This document shows positions 35,501 to 49,900 of a stretch of DNA of 64,000 nt, in pieces. The DNA is from Siniperca chuatsi (Eukaryota > Chordata > Actinopteri > Centrarchiformes > Sinipercidae): positions 4,646,284-4,710,283 of the forward strand of contig NC_058061.1 in NCBI RefSeq assembly GCF_020085105.1, read 5' to 3'. The first letter of the stretch is position 1, and every line of letters starts with the position of its first letter. Position numbers and translations under genes: made by a program. The notes beneath the pieces are model-generated. The model was given only the letters and a program-made list of their open reading frames with translations, was not told where the DNA came from and searched no databases.

Positions 35501-38500
35501 GCCAAATTCCTGAAGGGTCTTGGGAATTTCTCCTGATTTGACCAGTCAGCAGATAAGACTTCTTGGACCAAAACTGTGCGGCACAGCCCACTGAACCAAT
35601 GTGTGTTTAGTAAGAGAATCAACTGATAAGTGATTAAAAATGACTCATGACGAGTTACAGACTGAAGGGAATTATAGGATCAAAAGACTTTTTTTTTTTT
35701 AAACTGTGATTTCTCCCTCCTTCTCTAAACTGATATCTAATTGATGCTCATAGGGATGCCACAAGTCAGGCATATTGTAGCTAGAGTTCCCCTACAAAAG
35801 ACAGGGATTGAGTGTCTTTCTCAAGAGCTCCTCAGCAGGATGGATGCCATGAGGGCTTGAACTTAGATCCCCTGTCATTTTTATCTACCTTAAACTGTCT
35901 AAATATAAATGAAATACAGATGAAATAATGATTACAGGAAACCATTTCAAACTGACAGTAGTGAGCAAAGCCTCTCTGCATATGGTCCTGTAAGCTTACA
36001 GTATGTGTGCGTATGTATCCCACCAGCCAGGCACAGCTTTACTGCAGCTAAATGTCTTTATAAGGCAGAGTTGTTTTGTCCCTTGGATCCCAGGAAAAAA
36101 ACATTCCTGCAAAACTGCTTTGTGTTTCCCAAATAAATATGGAAGGATTTTTAAAATTCTTCTTCCAAATGGGTGTCTGATATTCCACATTTAAAAAAAC
36201 TGACTGCACTACACAATGTAAACTCACTTTTTTTATCTGTTTTTGTGCAGATGAATGAAAATTGATCAAGAAAAACTTGACAGGGTCTGAGTTTCACAGG
36301 ACTGGATGTTTGTTTTAATCTTGTTGGAGTACACGGCGGGTGGGGCTTACATCCTGTAGCAAAACACAATCAGAGCCCAAATATGTGCACCATTTGGAAG
36401 TTAGCCTAATACATAACACAGATTGAATTGCCCAGATGTGGTATGCACCACTATCTGGTACAAATATGTTCAACCAGAGGCTAAGAATTCTTAGCTCAGG
36501 ACCGTACCTTTCTTGTGTTTTTCCAGTGAGCTAGAGATAATAAGTTTCAAGATTTCTCTCTATAGAATATCGTGTCTGAATAAGTGAAAATATTGTGCTG
36601 AAATTCGGAAATCGCCTGCTTGTTTGACTGTTTGAACTGCTCAGAGTGATTTGACCTTTGAACCCATCTATGGGGAGCTAAAGAAGACTTGGAACAGGAA
36701 GTCTCCAATAAAATGGAGCAGGCCAATGAAGCAGGAAGGCTGGCATTTCCCCTTGCCTTTGCTCCTCACATTTCATTGTTTCCTGCAGCTCCTCTTCCTA
36801 CGTTGGGAATCCTATGTGCAGACAGGCACATGTATTTGAGATTCAAAATTGTGGGAAATGTAGCACTGACATATGCTATTACGAGTTACATAAATCACAA
36901 TGCAAGTCTTTCAAGTTAAAGTTGTCACTATTTCTGGTGTTTCCTGGTTTTGACCATGAAATTACTTTGCAAATTATTTTCATCTGCTGTTTAAGGAACA
37001 TTGGGTCTCCTGTTTTAACTGCAGGTAGACCAGAAGAGCTGTGGTGCAGAAAAGGGACAACCCGACTCTTTCTCTCTTTCTCTTGCAGAATAAACAGACA
37101 GATCAAAGTACCTATGTGGCTCAGGTAGAGTAAGGCTTGCCGGGGAGAAAAATCCAAGGTCAAGGGTCAGACTTTGTACTCCTCCAGCGAGAAATGGTTC
37201 AGTAAACAGGTCTGTGTTTCTTTTCAGTGAAAACACAGGTGATAGTGGAAACCTTTTTTATGTCCCAACATATGTTTATATGTCGTAGGCTCCTTTTTAA
37301 AGTTAAAAGTATTGGCTTTGGTCATAGAAACATTTTTAGCCCATGGTCCTTTCCTTAGCAAGAGCTCACATATTTGCTTTTTTTCATGCTTTTGTTCATT
37401 CCTTAGCAATGAAACCAAAGTCCATGTGCAGAACACACAGTTCTGGCCGACATGTTCGTGCTCTGCCACAAAGATGAAAATGGATGTTACTGTGCAGCAA
37501 ATGCCTCCAAGAATATTTAATCCCAACCTGCTTATTAAAGTTTTTTCCTCTTAGCGGCGGTCAGTGACTGGAAGAGAAATATTTATAGATGAATGCTAAG
37601 ATAGACAGTGTTTTCCTGTTAGCTTCCTGCTCATTTGCCCAGTATCTCTTGCCCTTGTCTAGACCAGCGGTGAGGGAGTGCAATGTCAATTACAATCATA
37701 GGCTTAAAGGTGCAGGATCTGAGGCAGATGGTAGACCAATTGCACCAGTAAAATACGCTTCTTTTATGTTTCAGTTGTCAAAACTTAATGAAAACCTTAT
37801 GCAAGGGTTGCTTCAGTGCCTCAGACTGACATTCCCAGGAGATTTCTTGCTAATCATGAAGAAAAATAGTCTCCCCTGAACTGACAGATTCATAGAAAGC
37901 TTTTTGAGAACTGCCTCATAGGCCTGCTCCCCTGCAATTCAGCAGTGAAAAGTCCAGTCTCGCCACAAGAATTTCCATACAACCGTCTGTAATCTGAAAC
38001 ACATTATCGTCTTTACATAAACAGGGGCTGTGCTTGTGTAGCTTTATTCCCCTCTAAAATAAGTTCCCCAGCTCTCAGAGACGTCTCATTTGTGGACTGC
38101 CTGAGTTGGCAGGCGGGGTTGGGAGCAGGCCGTTTAGCGCAAGCTTTCACCAGTTTTTATTCTTTTTTTAGTGCCTTTGTGTCATAGTTTCTTGCCATTT
38201 CATTTGATCACTGCCTTTCACCATTTTCTCTTATAACTTTATTCCTCTTATATGATGTACTAGGTGTGTCTTGTGTATACATAGTATGTTTCATGACTGA
38301 TTTTAAGTTACAATAAGAATGAGATGTGGGGTTTACTAAGACTGGGTATCAAACCTCAGTATTTCTTGAGTACTGACCCAAATGTGTTCGTGGCATCAAG
38401 TATAAAAGTATCGTAAAGTCAAGTATCAAAAATTGGCATCAAATGCTTGGTCAGATTATTGTCTCGCTGCACACTGTTCCTCTAGTGATGTCACTTGAGT

Positions 38501-38536
38501 CAGTGTCAGTTGGGGCTGAAGACTACAAGTGTGAAA

Positions 38537-38624
<88 letters not shown>

Positions 38625-39594
38625 AGTTATAACGAAGAGAGCTTACCAGACCTCTGTAGCTACATTAGCCACTACTAGCATAACACACCCGAATCTCCGA
38701 CTGAACTGTCACTGGTCGAGTTGCATTATGGGTAATGTAGGCGCAGTTTTTGACAAGGAAGAGGAATGCATGGAATAAAAGACTATCTCTGGTTCTGCTG
38801 CATCAGTTTTCATACTTTTTGATATTTGACGCTTTTAACTGTCCAGCGTGAGTCCAACAGTGTTAGAGAAGTGAGATGTTAAATCTTTTAAATAATAATT
38901 AAAGGGGTTTCGTTAAAAAAAAGGTTAGGTTTGTACTCCTCAAACTAAGGTATTTTTAAAAAGTTGTTTTGGTTTCAGTACTAAAACTCAGGTATAGTAT
39001 TACCACCGGTATTGTAAAATTTCAACTGATACCTACCAGTGTGGACGACTGAGATGAAATGGTCTTCATCTGTGTGGAAATTTAAGGTTTGAGTCTCTGA
39101 GGATTTAATGTTGTTAGGTGTCACATTAAAGCTCATGGCACATGGCTCATGATTTAACAACTAACCACACCCTCTGTCTGCTACATTACCCCCAGACACA
39201 ACTTCCCAGAAGCCTTGTTCTCCGGCCCACACACACACGAGACATGATGCATTCATGCGACACTCTTATCTCCTCTCTGAGCCTCATTCACTGTAATGAG
39301 TGTTACATTTTTCAGGAATCCATTTGCATGGTGTTGTGTTTGGGAATCCCTAATAATGCATGTGACTCCGATGGCTGATGTTGCGTGTGTGTGTGTGTGT
39401 GTGTCTGAGAGAGAGCATACGGGCGTTTTCTTTGTGTATGTTTGTGTGTCCTAGGTGACTGTGATATCATCATCCTCTGCTTCCCCCAGTGTTGTATTGT
39501 TCTCTTGTCCACCTGTTGGAGCTGTGCCCTGAGCCGCGGCAGGGGTGGAACAGCTTTCTCACTTTCACAGCCAGCGCCTTAGATCACTTCACAG

Positions 39595-39670
<76 letters not shown>

Positions 39671-40867
39671 GGCTGGATTATTTACTGCCACTATTTAATG
39701 CACATTCTTTTCTCTTTAACAATCTTTAGACAGTGGTGGGAAGTAACTAAGTGCATTTATAATTTAGAGGCCCTTGTACTTTACTTGAGTATTTCCATTA
39801 AATGCTACTTTATACTTTTACTTCACTACATTTCAGAGATAAATATTGTACTTTTACTGCACTACATTTATCTGACAGCTGCAGCTACTAGTCACTTTTC
39901 AAATTAAGATTTTACATTTAAAAAAGACATGATAAACTTTGTTTTTTCTTCATTCCTCCTTCCAAGCTCAAGTTCAAGTTTCTTTAATTGTCATTCCAAC
40001 CATATCCATATAAAAAATACACATGAATGAAATGTTGTTCCTTGCAAGACCAGGTAATAATAAAATAAGCATAAAATATAAGACGCAAAAACATAAAACA
40101 CAATTGTATATAAAGTAGTTAAAACTAGCTCCACCATGAGCAGCTACAACAATAAAAGGCTACTTATGCATTAATATTAACAATGTAATAATTTCTGATA
40201 ATTTATCAGTCACAGGGGCCAAGCTCTTTTACTTTTGATACATTAAGTACATTTTGCTGATAATACTTATGTACGTTTTCGAATGCAACTTTTACATGTA
40301 TCAGTAGTATTTTTACATTGTCTTTTGGCACTTTTACTTAAGATTTTGAGTTCCACCACTGTCTTTAAAGGGAAAGAGTCTTTGCTCTGTACAGTTAATA
40401 ATCCCATTGTTTCTATCCCTCTTCATTTTTCCCTCCCACTGTCTATTTTCATGCTGTTATTCTTTGTCCATCTGTCTGTTTTTGTGCTCTTCCCTGCCCT
40501 TCTTTTAGCCCTGATAGAAATCATAGTGCTTCCTGAAATAGCATGTTGAGTAATGTCTGGTTCTTTTGGAGAGGTTAATTTCTCATTTTTTTTCTCTCAC
40601 TCTCTTTTTCTCCAAATCTATCCAGTCATCCCTTTTCATAGCCGAGCCGCCTGTGATTTTTACATCAGCCGCTGCTGGCCAGTGTGTTAAAGCATAAACA
40701 GGTTCGGCATCAGGCTAACAGCCAGATCCAAAACCCCCACCATGGCCCCTCCCTTCATTTCTCCTGCTTTCACCAGAAAGCCCTTTCATTGAATTTTGGA
40801 AATTTAATCAGACTGGAATCATATTCTCTCTGTGGAAATGCATGTTACAGTAACAGCTTGCTTGTGG

Positions 40868-40911
<44 letters not shown>

Positions 40912-43900
40912 TGGTGGATGGCTGCGATCCCCAGCCAGCAAAGAAAGGAGGGTCAGCCACCTGATCTGCAGCCAGGCTGTTTACACATGGCTCCCATTTC
41001 CCCTTAGTATCCAGACCTGCCAGCCTTATGGCAACATCCTGTAGTGTGAATGGGAGAAACGCATGCTGTAAAGTACTATTCAAGCGTGGCCGTATGGCTT
41101 TGTCTTTGAGTGTTCTTGTTGTGCTGTTTCCACTACTTGAAAAGGGTTGTTTTTGAAGTCCTGCAGTGTGCATGCTGGATAGATGTAACTTAAGCTAAAT
41201 CATTTCCTGTCTATGAAAAGTCTAACTCCACTTGAGCTACACCAGGCTGAACACAGCCAGGTCTATCTCTATGTACTGGATGCAGAGGTGAGTTGTTGTT
41301 GTGGAATCTGACCTGGGACTGACTTCTGTAGAACGATGTGAAGCAGGTTAAAAAGGCTTCTTCAAAGCTGGTGAAATGGATGTGGAAATGCTGCTGTAAC
41401 CCGTCTGTAAAGTGCGTATATGAAGTTGGGTTATCATCAGGAAAGTGTGACAGTCATACTACTACTAGAAGCATCTTGAATCCTGAACTGGGTGAAACGG
41501 TTGAAATCAATATCACAGTATTAATATCAGTTTTCAATATCGATTATATGTCACGGTATGTGTGAAAAATCAAATGTATAATAATCATTTTAATGTTCAG
41601 TGCAGTGAATCGTGTTCACCTGCAGGTATTGCATCTAACAAAACTACATGTAAACAACAAAAATATTTTGATGCTATTTGGCATTTGTACTGTTATAACC
41701 ATTAAATGCATTTACACATAAGTTACCTCTCTACATACAGTGTGTATGTGTGTATATATATTTTAATGAATGTAAATGTGTGTGTGTGTGTGTGTGTGTG
41801 TCTAGGTCACTCACTGTCCCTCAGGTTGTGTCATGTTGATACATATTAGGCAGGAATATCTGCTCTGTCTCCTTCTCCTAGGAGTATTTTTTAACTTTGA
41901 GAGGTCATTGAGCTCTTTGGAATCTGAGATTACAGAGTTGAACTTGTAAACGTTCCTTATCTCATTGAATGTTCATTGTAGGAGGAAGTGCATCTCTGTC
42001 TCAACCTCACCTGTCAAACAGTGACCACATATTCTGTTTTCTTTTGGTTGCCAGGAGTTTTTGTGTCTTCCTTTTTCCCCTTGCCAGTTTGTGGTCACTG
42101 AGCCTGCACTTGGTTAGGATCCGTCTCTGCTTTCGGTCTCTGACAGTAGAGAGATAGTCTGCCAGTTCATCATCTCTTTTTAGGGCCAGATAACATTCTG
42201 ATCTACTTTGGCTTTTAGTTTCTTCTTTTGTTCCAAATAGGTTTCTTCACATTGTGTTATTATTTGGTTTACTCTGATTGACCAGTCTCACGACAGCACT
42301 GCTTTCCAAACACCAGAGTGTGAGGGGGGGCAGTTAGTCTCAGCACCAACTGAGAGACAACTGACTTTTTTCTGGGCTCAGCTCTTGGGTTTGAAGAGCT
42401 TTGGAATAGAGAGTGTCTAGGGGGCAGGATTTAAGGTGATTAAAACATTTGAGCGCTCTTTTGAAAGTTAATTATTAGCGGGTCTCTGCCTAATTCTGCT
42501 CTACATGCATTTGTTGATTTTTCTGTGTACATGTAAAATGTACAGATTCTGTTGGATGTTTGTCCCAACGGGTGTATAGCTATGGTGACTGAGTGGACCC
42601 CATACTTCACTACCATACAGCGCAATGAGCTGGATGACACTGTCAAATATTTTAAGCCAGATTTTAACTGGAATTTGGAAAAAATTTATAAAATATTCTC
42701 TTAATAGCATTTAGAGCTCTTCGAGCTTTGTCTTTTAGTGCATTCACTGCCATGTTGAAACTCCCTGATGCTGATGATGATTCTGTCTCTCTCTTCTAAT
42801 TCGATAACATTATATCATTTACTCTCAGACAGAGGGCAAGAAAGTGGGACACAGTTCTGTGTTCAGACCGGATCCATTAGCTATAGATGATGGAAGATTT
42901 TGCCTGTGTCATCAGGACATGTGTAATTGTCTTAAGATACTGTATCACACAGTTTTGTCTATGTTTAGTGTGAGTATTGCAAGAAGTCTTGTATGAAAGT
43001 CTTACATAATCTGTCTCCTTGCTTCACCCAGCTGTGCAGTTCAGTGCAGGCCAGCTGTGCTGGTAGCAGGGAAACTACCTCTTAAGATTTTGGGAGAAGA
43101 TAGATGTGGGCCTTAAGGAGGGTGTGTATGTTATGTGTTGATGGGCTGGGCTGTGTCTCCTACAGTCAGTCTGGGAGCTGCTGTTTAGCACTAAGCAGGC
43201 TTTACAAAGCAGCGGAAAATCCCCTAATGCAGAGCCCAGATGTCTGAAGCCTGCAGACCGTGAAGGAGGCCTCTGTCATACATACGAGAGTGGAGTAGAG
43301 GAGAGAGGTGAAGTAGAGCAACACTTTTGACTCATTTCTGGTGGGTCCCCAAAATGAAATCTACAGTAATATGCCTGGTGTGATGTTAAACCTCAACTTT
43401 GTCGTACAGCAGAGTTGATCTTTATTAGCCACTAAGGAGCAATAGCTGTCATAGAGAATTGATAAATGGACAGCTGTTTATCCCATAATACGCAATGACA
43501 AGCATAGTTTACCCATTAATCAACAAGAACTACGCTTCATCTTAACTGCCTCCATGAGCTGTGTGTCACAGCCGCTACTGTTATCCATCTTGGCCAAATC
43601 AGCGGGCTAAAGTACAATAACTTAACTTCTCGTCTTTCTAACACCAGCATGCACCTGTCCCGTTCACCTCACGCAGTATCTTTGTCTCGCGTCTCTCCCT
43701 CCGCACCGCCTCACAGGATAGGAGAGCAGATAAAACATTGTTCTGATACAAAAGAAATATATTTCTCTGACTTGCTTTTTTTAATGAGAAATACTGGATA
43801 GTTTTTTAATTATTCAAATGAAATAATCAAACAAAAGGAAAATCTCTTTGATGGAACTGTTCACAAGTCATAGATAAATGCAGCGTTAAATGGCGGGTCG

Positions 43901-46900
43901 CAAGTAGACTTTTGCTTCCTTTTTAGGGGTCATAAGGCAAAAAGTTAGGGAACCTCTTGTTTTAAACAATAGCGTGCTTCCAGCTTTGTGGCAAAAGTTT
44001 GGGGAAGGCCCTTTCCTGTTTTAACATGACAATGTGCATGAAGCCAGGTCCATTTAAGAAATGGTTTTTCCAGTTTGGTGTGGTTTTCCCAGTTCGACTG
44101 GTCTGCACAGAGCCCTGACCTTTGGGATGAACTGGATTGCCGACTGTGAGCCAGACCTGATCACCCAACATCAGTGTTGCTCTTGTGGCTGAATGGGAGC
44201 AAATCCCTGCAGCCAGGTTCAACAGGAAAGCCTGAAACCAGAAGAGTGGAGGCTGTAATAGCAGCACATTAATGTCCATGGTTTTGGAAAGAGATCACAT
44301 ATGGGTGTAAAGTTAGGGTGTCCACATACTTGTGGCCAGGTTGTGTATACAAGTTAGAACGATTGCTGATAACTGTTGTCCACTCAGAGCTATCATCGCT
44401 TATCATTGCATCCATCTGCCAAACTGCCTAATCCAGTTCCTGGACTCTACTTATCTTTCTCATCGTCAGTGAGTTTATTTGCTGTGTATGAACTCTTTAC
44501 CCTAACAGCAGAATAATTTAATTACTCCAGAAAGACAAGTCAAAAAGAAACGATTGTGAAATAATTGCGGTGTAAGATCGATGAATCGAGTCCTCACTTT
44601 TGTTTCTGTTCATCTGTCACAAGGAATGTTTTGCTCTAAATGTACAGCATGTGCTAAATCTGTCATGGGCTTTGCATTATAGAAAGAATAGAATGGACTC
44701 CAGCCATACAGATGAGATGAACAATAGCACAGTACCTGCTGCTCTATACCAATTAGTATCCCAGAGCACATGGTGACTTCTTAAAAATTACTTGTTTTAT
44801 CTGAAACAACAGTCCAAAACCCAAAGATATTCAGTTTACTATCACATATGACATAGAAAAGCATCACATATGAGAAGCTGGAACCAGCAAATGTTTGGCA
44901 TTACTAAAATGATAATTTGATTATCAAAACGATTCATTTTCTAACGATCGTCTAATCAATTGAATGACTAATCTTTGCAGCTCTTAAAGTATGTGCTAAA
45001 TCTGTCATCAGCTCTGTGTTACAACATTTAAGAAAGAATAGAACCGACTCCGGTCACGCAGATGAGATGAACAGCAGCAGTGCCTGCTGCTCCGTGAGAA
45101 AAGCACTTTCTGAAAGACAAGATGGATGTCCCTTACTCAGCAGCCATGGGGATAAGCCCTAAAGCATACTGCTGTTAGTCTAAACAAGAGCGGTGATGGT
45201 AAGGAACTCTGAGATAAAAGTGGAACACACACAGATTATCTCCCTACCCCTCATAATTAAAAGAGTGACCCTGAAGTTCAAACACAGAATGATGACACGT
45301 GCTGGCTCAGCTCACGCCAATATGGGCCACAGATTGCACCATACAGTACCAATGTAGGACACAGAACATTTTTTAAAATCAGATTCCTTCATTACTACAA
45401 CGTTTGGACACAAAAAGTATATTTAAGTCTGGAATAGCTTTCTCTGTAGCCTTTGAATTCTGCTTTTTAGGAAAAAACTGCACCTGCTTGAACTGAACTT
45501 TGCTAGCAGACGCTAACAGGCTGATGAAGTTTTTACGATGCATCATAACATACAGTGCTTTTTTTGGAATTGCTCAGAATATGTGCCTTTTATAACTTTT
45601 GCAGTGGCTCATGTTGGATCTTGCTGTCTTGCTGAAAGATTGTTATTTTGCGACAAATTTAAGTTAAGTAGAGGCAGACAATCACAAAAATGTCATAATT
45701 ACGCCAGTGTGTCCAGCCTCAGGGTAGAGTTGTTGTGGGTGGCATCCTCACATCATTATTTTAGTCACATTTACCTCTTAATGAAGTTTTCTTTTGGGGG
45801 GGAGAGGGGAGGGATTGTTGGTTAGAAAATGTCATAAATCGCTCCTGCTCCTCCCTAAGTTAACCATAAAAAAAGTCCCACCCAAACAAGATTGGAGACA
45901 GTGGTTGTGCTTGGCTTTGCTCTGTAATTCACATTTGAGGGGATTGTGTGTGTATGTGTATACATGTTGTAGGTTTGTCAGTGTGTGTGTGTGTGTGTGT
46001 GTGTGGCATTAGGGTTCCTCTGGTATTTTTGGGGCAGACAAAGTTCTGTGAACATTGGTCACATTACTCCTGTGTTTTTGCGTAAGACAAAAGTGAAGTC
46101 CCTTTTTAACATATTTGTCGTCTGTTTCTGGTTTTGTGTGAGTTACAAAGGTTCAGCAGGACCAGAGTGCCAGGCTCCTTGTTCATCTAGCTCCAGCTAC
46201 CCATGACTTGCTATGCTAACATTAGCTAGTTGACCTACTGGGAGCTTGAGTTGTTTATGGGTGCTGAGTCGTAACATTTAGTGAGAGGGAGTATGCATTT
46301 TATGTGAGTGACAAAGAAGAAACTCCCTGCATTCCGTTTTTCCTCATGGGTCAGCTTCAACTTTGGCCGTGGGGCTTGTTAGTAGTAATGCGGAGATGGT
46401 GCTAGTGGCTATGTGCCGCGGCCCATCTCTCTATCATGTTCTACCATTAACTATTAACACCCAGCAGGAAATACGTACTACAGTAAACTGTGAAAGAACC
46501 AAAAAGATTCTGCACACTAAAATTGAATGAACTAAATAAAGTGAGTACAAGTGATCAACATTGTGTGGGATTTTGTGGCTCTGTAACTATTAACACCCAG
46601 AAAAAATCAGAATATGAATGGGTGCATAGAATCTAAGAGACACAGACACTTGAAACAACCAACCTGCTTTTGTCTATGGTGTTTTCAGTGTATTTGATGT
46701 TAGTTCTTTTGCAGAATCCATCAAAGCTGCAGTAAACAGTATAGTTCACTGTCCGGTTTGTTAGGATTGATGTAAATTCCAGGCGATCATAGCGTGAAGT
46801 TATTTTACTATATTTAGCACTGACTGTACACAAATCATCAGAGGTCCTACAATTTGTGTTTGCTGCTTGCACGTACGATCTTCTTCCTACCTCTTTCTCT

Positions 46901-49900
46901 TCATGCCTACTCTACCTCTTTTTTCTGTCTCCGTCTCTGTCTGTCTCTCTCTCATTTCCTGGCAGCTCTTGGGAGGGGTCCTTTTGGAAACAGATCACAT
47001 GGCTGCAGGTCAGACCAGTTTAGACACACTTCCCTTCACAGCTGGACAGAGAGAAAGATGAAGGGGGAAACGGAAGATGATGTAGAGGGAGTTGCACTAT
47101 TACACCTGAGGGTTCATGGACTATCAACCCTCCCTTCCAGTTTTATGTACTTTCAAACTTTAATTCTCTTAAAACTCATATCTCAAACTTTCTCTAACCA
47201 GTGGCTTCAGATGGGTCACTGCCCGATTCAGTCTGAAAATTCAAAAACAAACAGACAGATGACTGTGTTACCAAATTTAAATCTGATTCAGTGTCCATGC
47301 ACAAATAGCATTACTATGAGACTACTGTGACCCATAAGGTTCTCTAATCTCTGTCCTGTGTGTCCATTTAAATCCTCCTAAATGAGAGTGGAGCAGATGG
47401 ATCATCCGACCCTGTGTCTCAGTTGACACGCTCCAGCTGATTGATTTTTCTCTTCTCATCAGAACTCATTCCCCATTAAAGGATGATAGGCACAAACATG
47501 ACTCGTAGATACTATATATAAACTCAGAGGTGGGAAAAGAGGGCACCTCTGGGCCTTTCACTGATTCAAACTCTGCCTGTGTTGTTCTGAACTGTGCAGC
47601 TTCACAAAGAACGGTCATGATGTTGGATGGTTTGATTGTGGTTTGTTTGTCCAGTGTGTAATGTTTTGTTATTGGGTGGGAAAATCAAAACCACAATGCC
47701 AGACTGAAACTCCCAATAATAATATTCAAAAAATATCTTATGACGTATGCTTGAATGAAGTCATTATTTTTGCTGAACCCCATGTCATTTTTGAAACGGA
47801 ATATAGCAATTTTGCTAATCTTACAATAAACAATATCTCTGTAAATCATTTGGGAAAAGTCTAACTCATTCCCATGGTAGCAATACGTCTCTACCTGTCA
47901 CCTTGTGACATGGACCTAATAGGACCGACGTGCTGTAACAGCTGCATTTATTGCTGTTATGTGACTGTACAAATGATAACCGTAATCCTCAGAGGCTGTT
48001 TAAATATCAGACAAGTTCGACCTAAATTGAGTCGGATATTTATGAAGACATTTTAGTTGAATTAACTTTATTGTCATTACAGCAAAAGTTAAGAAGTTAC
48101 CTTGGTGAGCTCGTAGGGCAGCAGGACAGAAAGGACAACATTCGACACTGTGACTGTGAAGGCCTTAGCATATAAATCACTGCTGCTTATTGATTTATAG
48201 CACTGCCCACAATGGTATATTACAAGCAAATATTCTTAAGCGATAGCTACCTCGGTATTAACGCTATAGCAAAATGTCTACATCTCCTCATATCATTCAA
48301 TATGACTGGAATGTTAATATATTGCATTTGAACAGTATTGCGAAGTGTTTATAACTCTTTTGTTTAGGTTGGTGCACATGTTCGTTTCCTAGAACACCCT
48401 CTTTGGAACCAGCTCAGTGTCCAGTATGGAAAATACCTGTAGATGTTTTCATTATGGATAGCAGACCCGTCACCTTCATTCTATGCATACCCAGCTGGGA
48501 CTTCAGATGCACCCCCCCCCCCGTCATGTAAACCATTGTTGACAATCCCCCAGACGCTATTGTACATGTGCGTTAAGTGGGCAGCTCGCTGTGTTGGCCC
48601 ATGTAGGGGGAGACGGAGGGCCTGTCTCAGACAAAGACCTCCGATTGACATCGGAACAATGGAGCGGGCACACAGCAGCCTCCTGACTGAGGGGAGGGAG
48701 GGCACAATGGGTCTTTTTCTGTAGCACCAGGGGAGGAAGAGCCGGCATGTTAGCTTAGCTGCTTAGAGAAACTATAGTGATCCTGCCAGTGTGTTTGCAA
48801 GTTTTAACTTGTAATATACAAATAAATTATGAATCATTTACATTTTTGCTGACCATTTTTGAATATATACTACAGAGATTTTTGGTATTGGTTTCCATGT
48901 ATTTGTTTAACTTGAAATCTACTTGTAATCTTGTATTTTGTAATCACAGTGAACATCAAACCTGCAACGAATTACATCACTGTTGAATGTTACATTAAAG
49001 GATAGGTTCGCGATTTCTCAAGGCTGTCTTAGTCAGGTTGCTCATATGAACATTAAAACAGGTTTTTCATACTGACCATTAAGATATCCCTTTGTAATGC
49101 GCTTCCAATGTAAGTGATGGGGAACAAAATCCACAGTCCTCATTCTGTGTAAAAATGTATTCAAAAGTGTATATAAAGTTAATATCAGGCCTCAGCAGTC
49201 TGCATCAGTCAAAATAAGTGGAGATCTGAACCTGTCCTTTAAGTGAAGACTTTTCAAATCAGTCTCCACTGATTTGAAAAGTCTTCACTTAAGTCCTCAT
49301 AATGTAACAATTATGTAACACTGACAACAAGTAATGCAGACTTGAAAGTTTAAAAGTCTTGCACTTGACTTTCAGAAATCAATGGAAACCAATGGCTGCC
49401 TGAAATAGTAGGAAAAGTTCACATTTTTAAAACACAGCTGCATAATTGTGTAAGTGTACATTATTTGTGGTAAGTGGGCTTAAACATGCAAAACCCTCCA
49501 ATGGTCATTGATTAAACTGTTTAAATTCTGGCAGTTGGGAAAGTATCGTTTCTATCTTCGGATAGAAATTAGCATTATTTCACACTCGTCCCACCCTGCC
49601 CAGGACACATGAGCATCCCATGTCACTGTCAGCCAGTCGTGCCAGTTTGTGCATGGCCTGACATACAGTATGAATACTCGCACACAAATCTGAACACACA
49701 AGGATGAGCTAATCCAAGCATGTGCTCTTCTGTAATGTGTTAAGTGCATACCGTTGTGGTAAAGCTTTGTCGTTTCAAAATACTGCGTGAACAAACTGTA
49801 GTGCATGTAATCCCGTCCCACAGCATTGTGTTGTTTACTCACCCTCGTCACTGTCAAGGTAGTCTGAAAGCCCTACTTACTTGCACATTGCCCTACTCTC

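Noticed and set aside
38443..38778. 111-codon frame with poly(Ile-Tyr)
   Set aside because: Produced by the (TA)n microsatellite.
39489..39907. Frames with poly(Thr-His)
   Set aside because: Produced by the (CA)n microsatellite and the neighbouring repeat element.
43962..44279. 105-codon minus-strand frame
   Set aside because: Antisense shadow of Tc1-like relic C.
46854..47330. Longest plain open frame in the window (158 codons, +)
   Set aside because: Low-complexity start, no family resemblance, overlaps frames on both strands, and lies inside myo1d intron 1.
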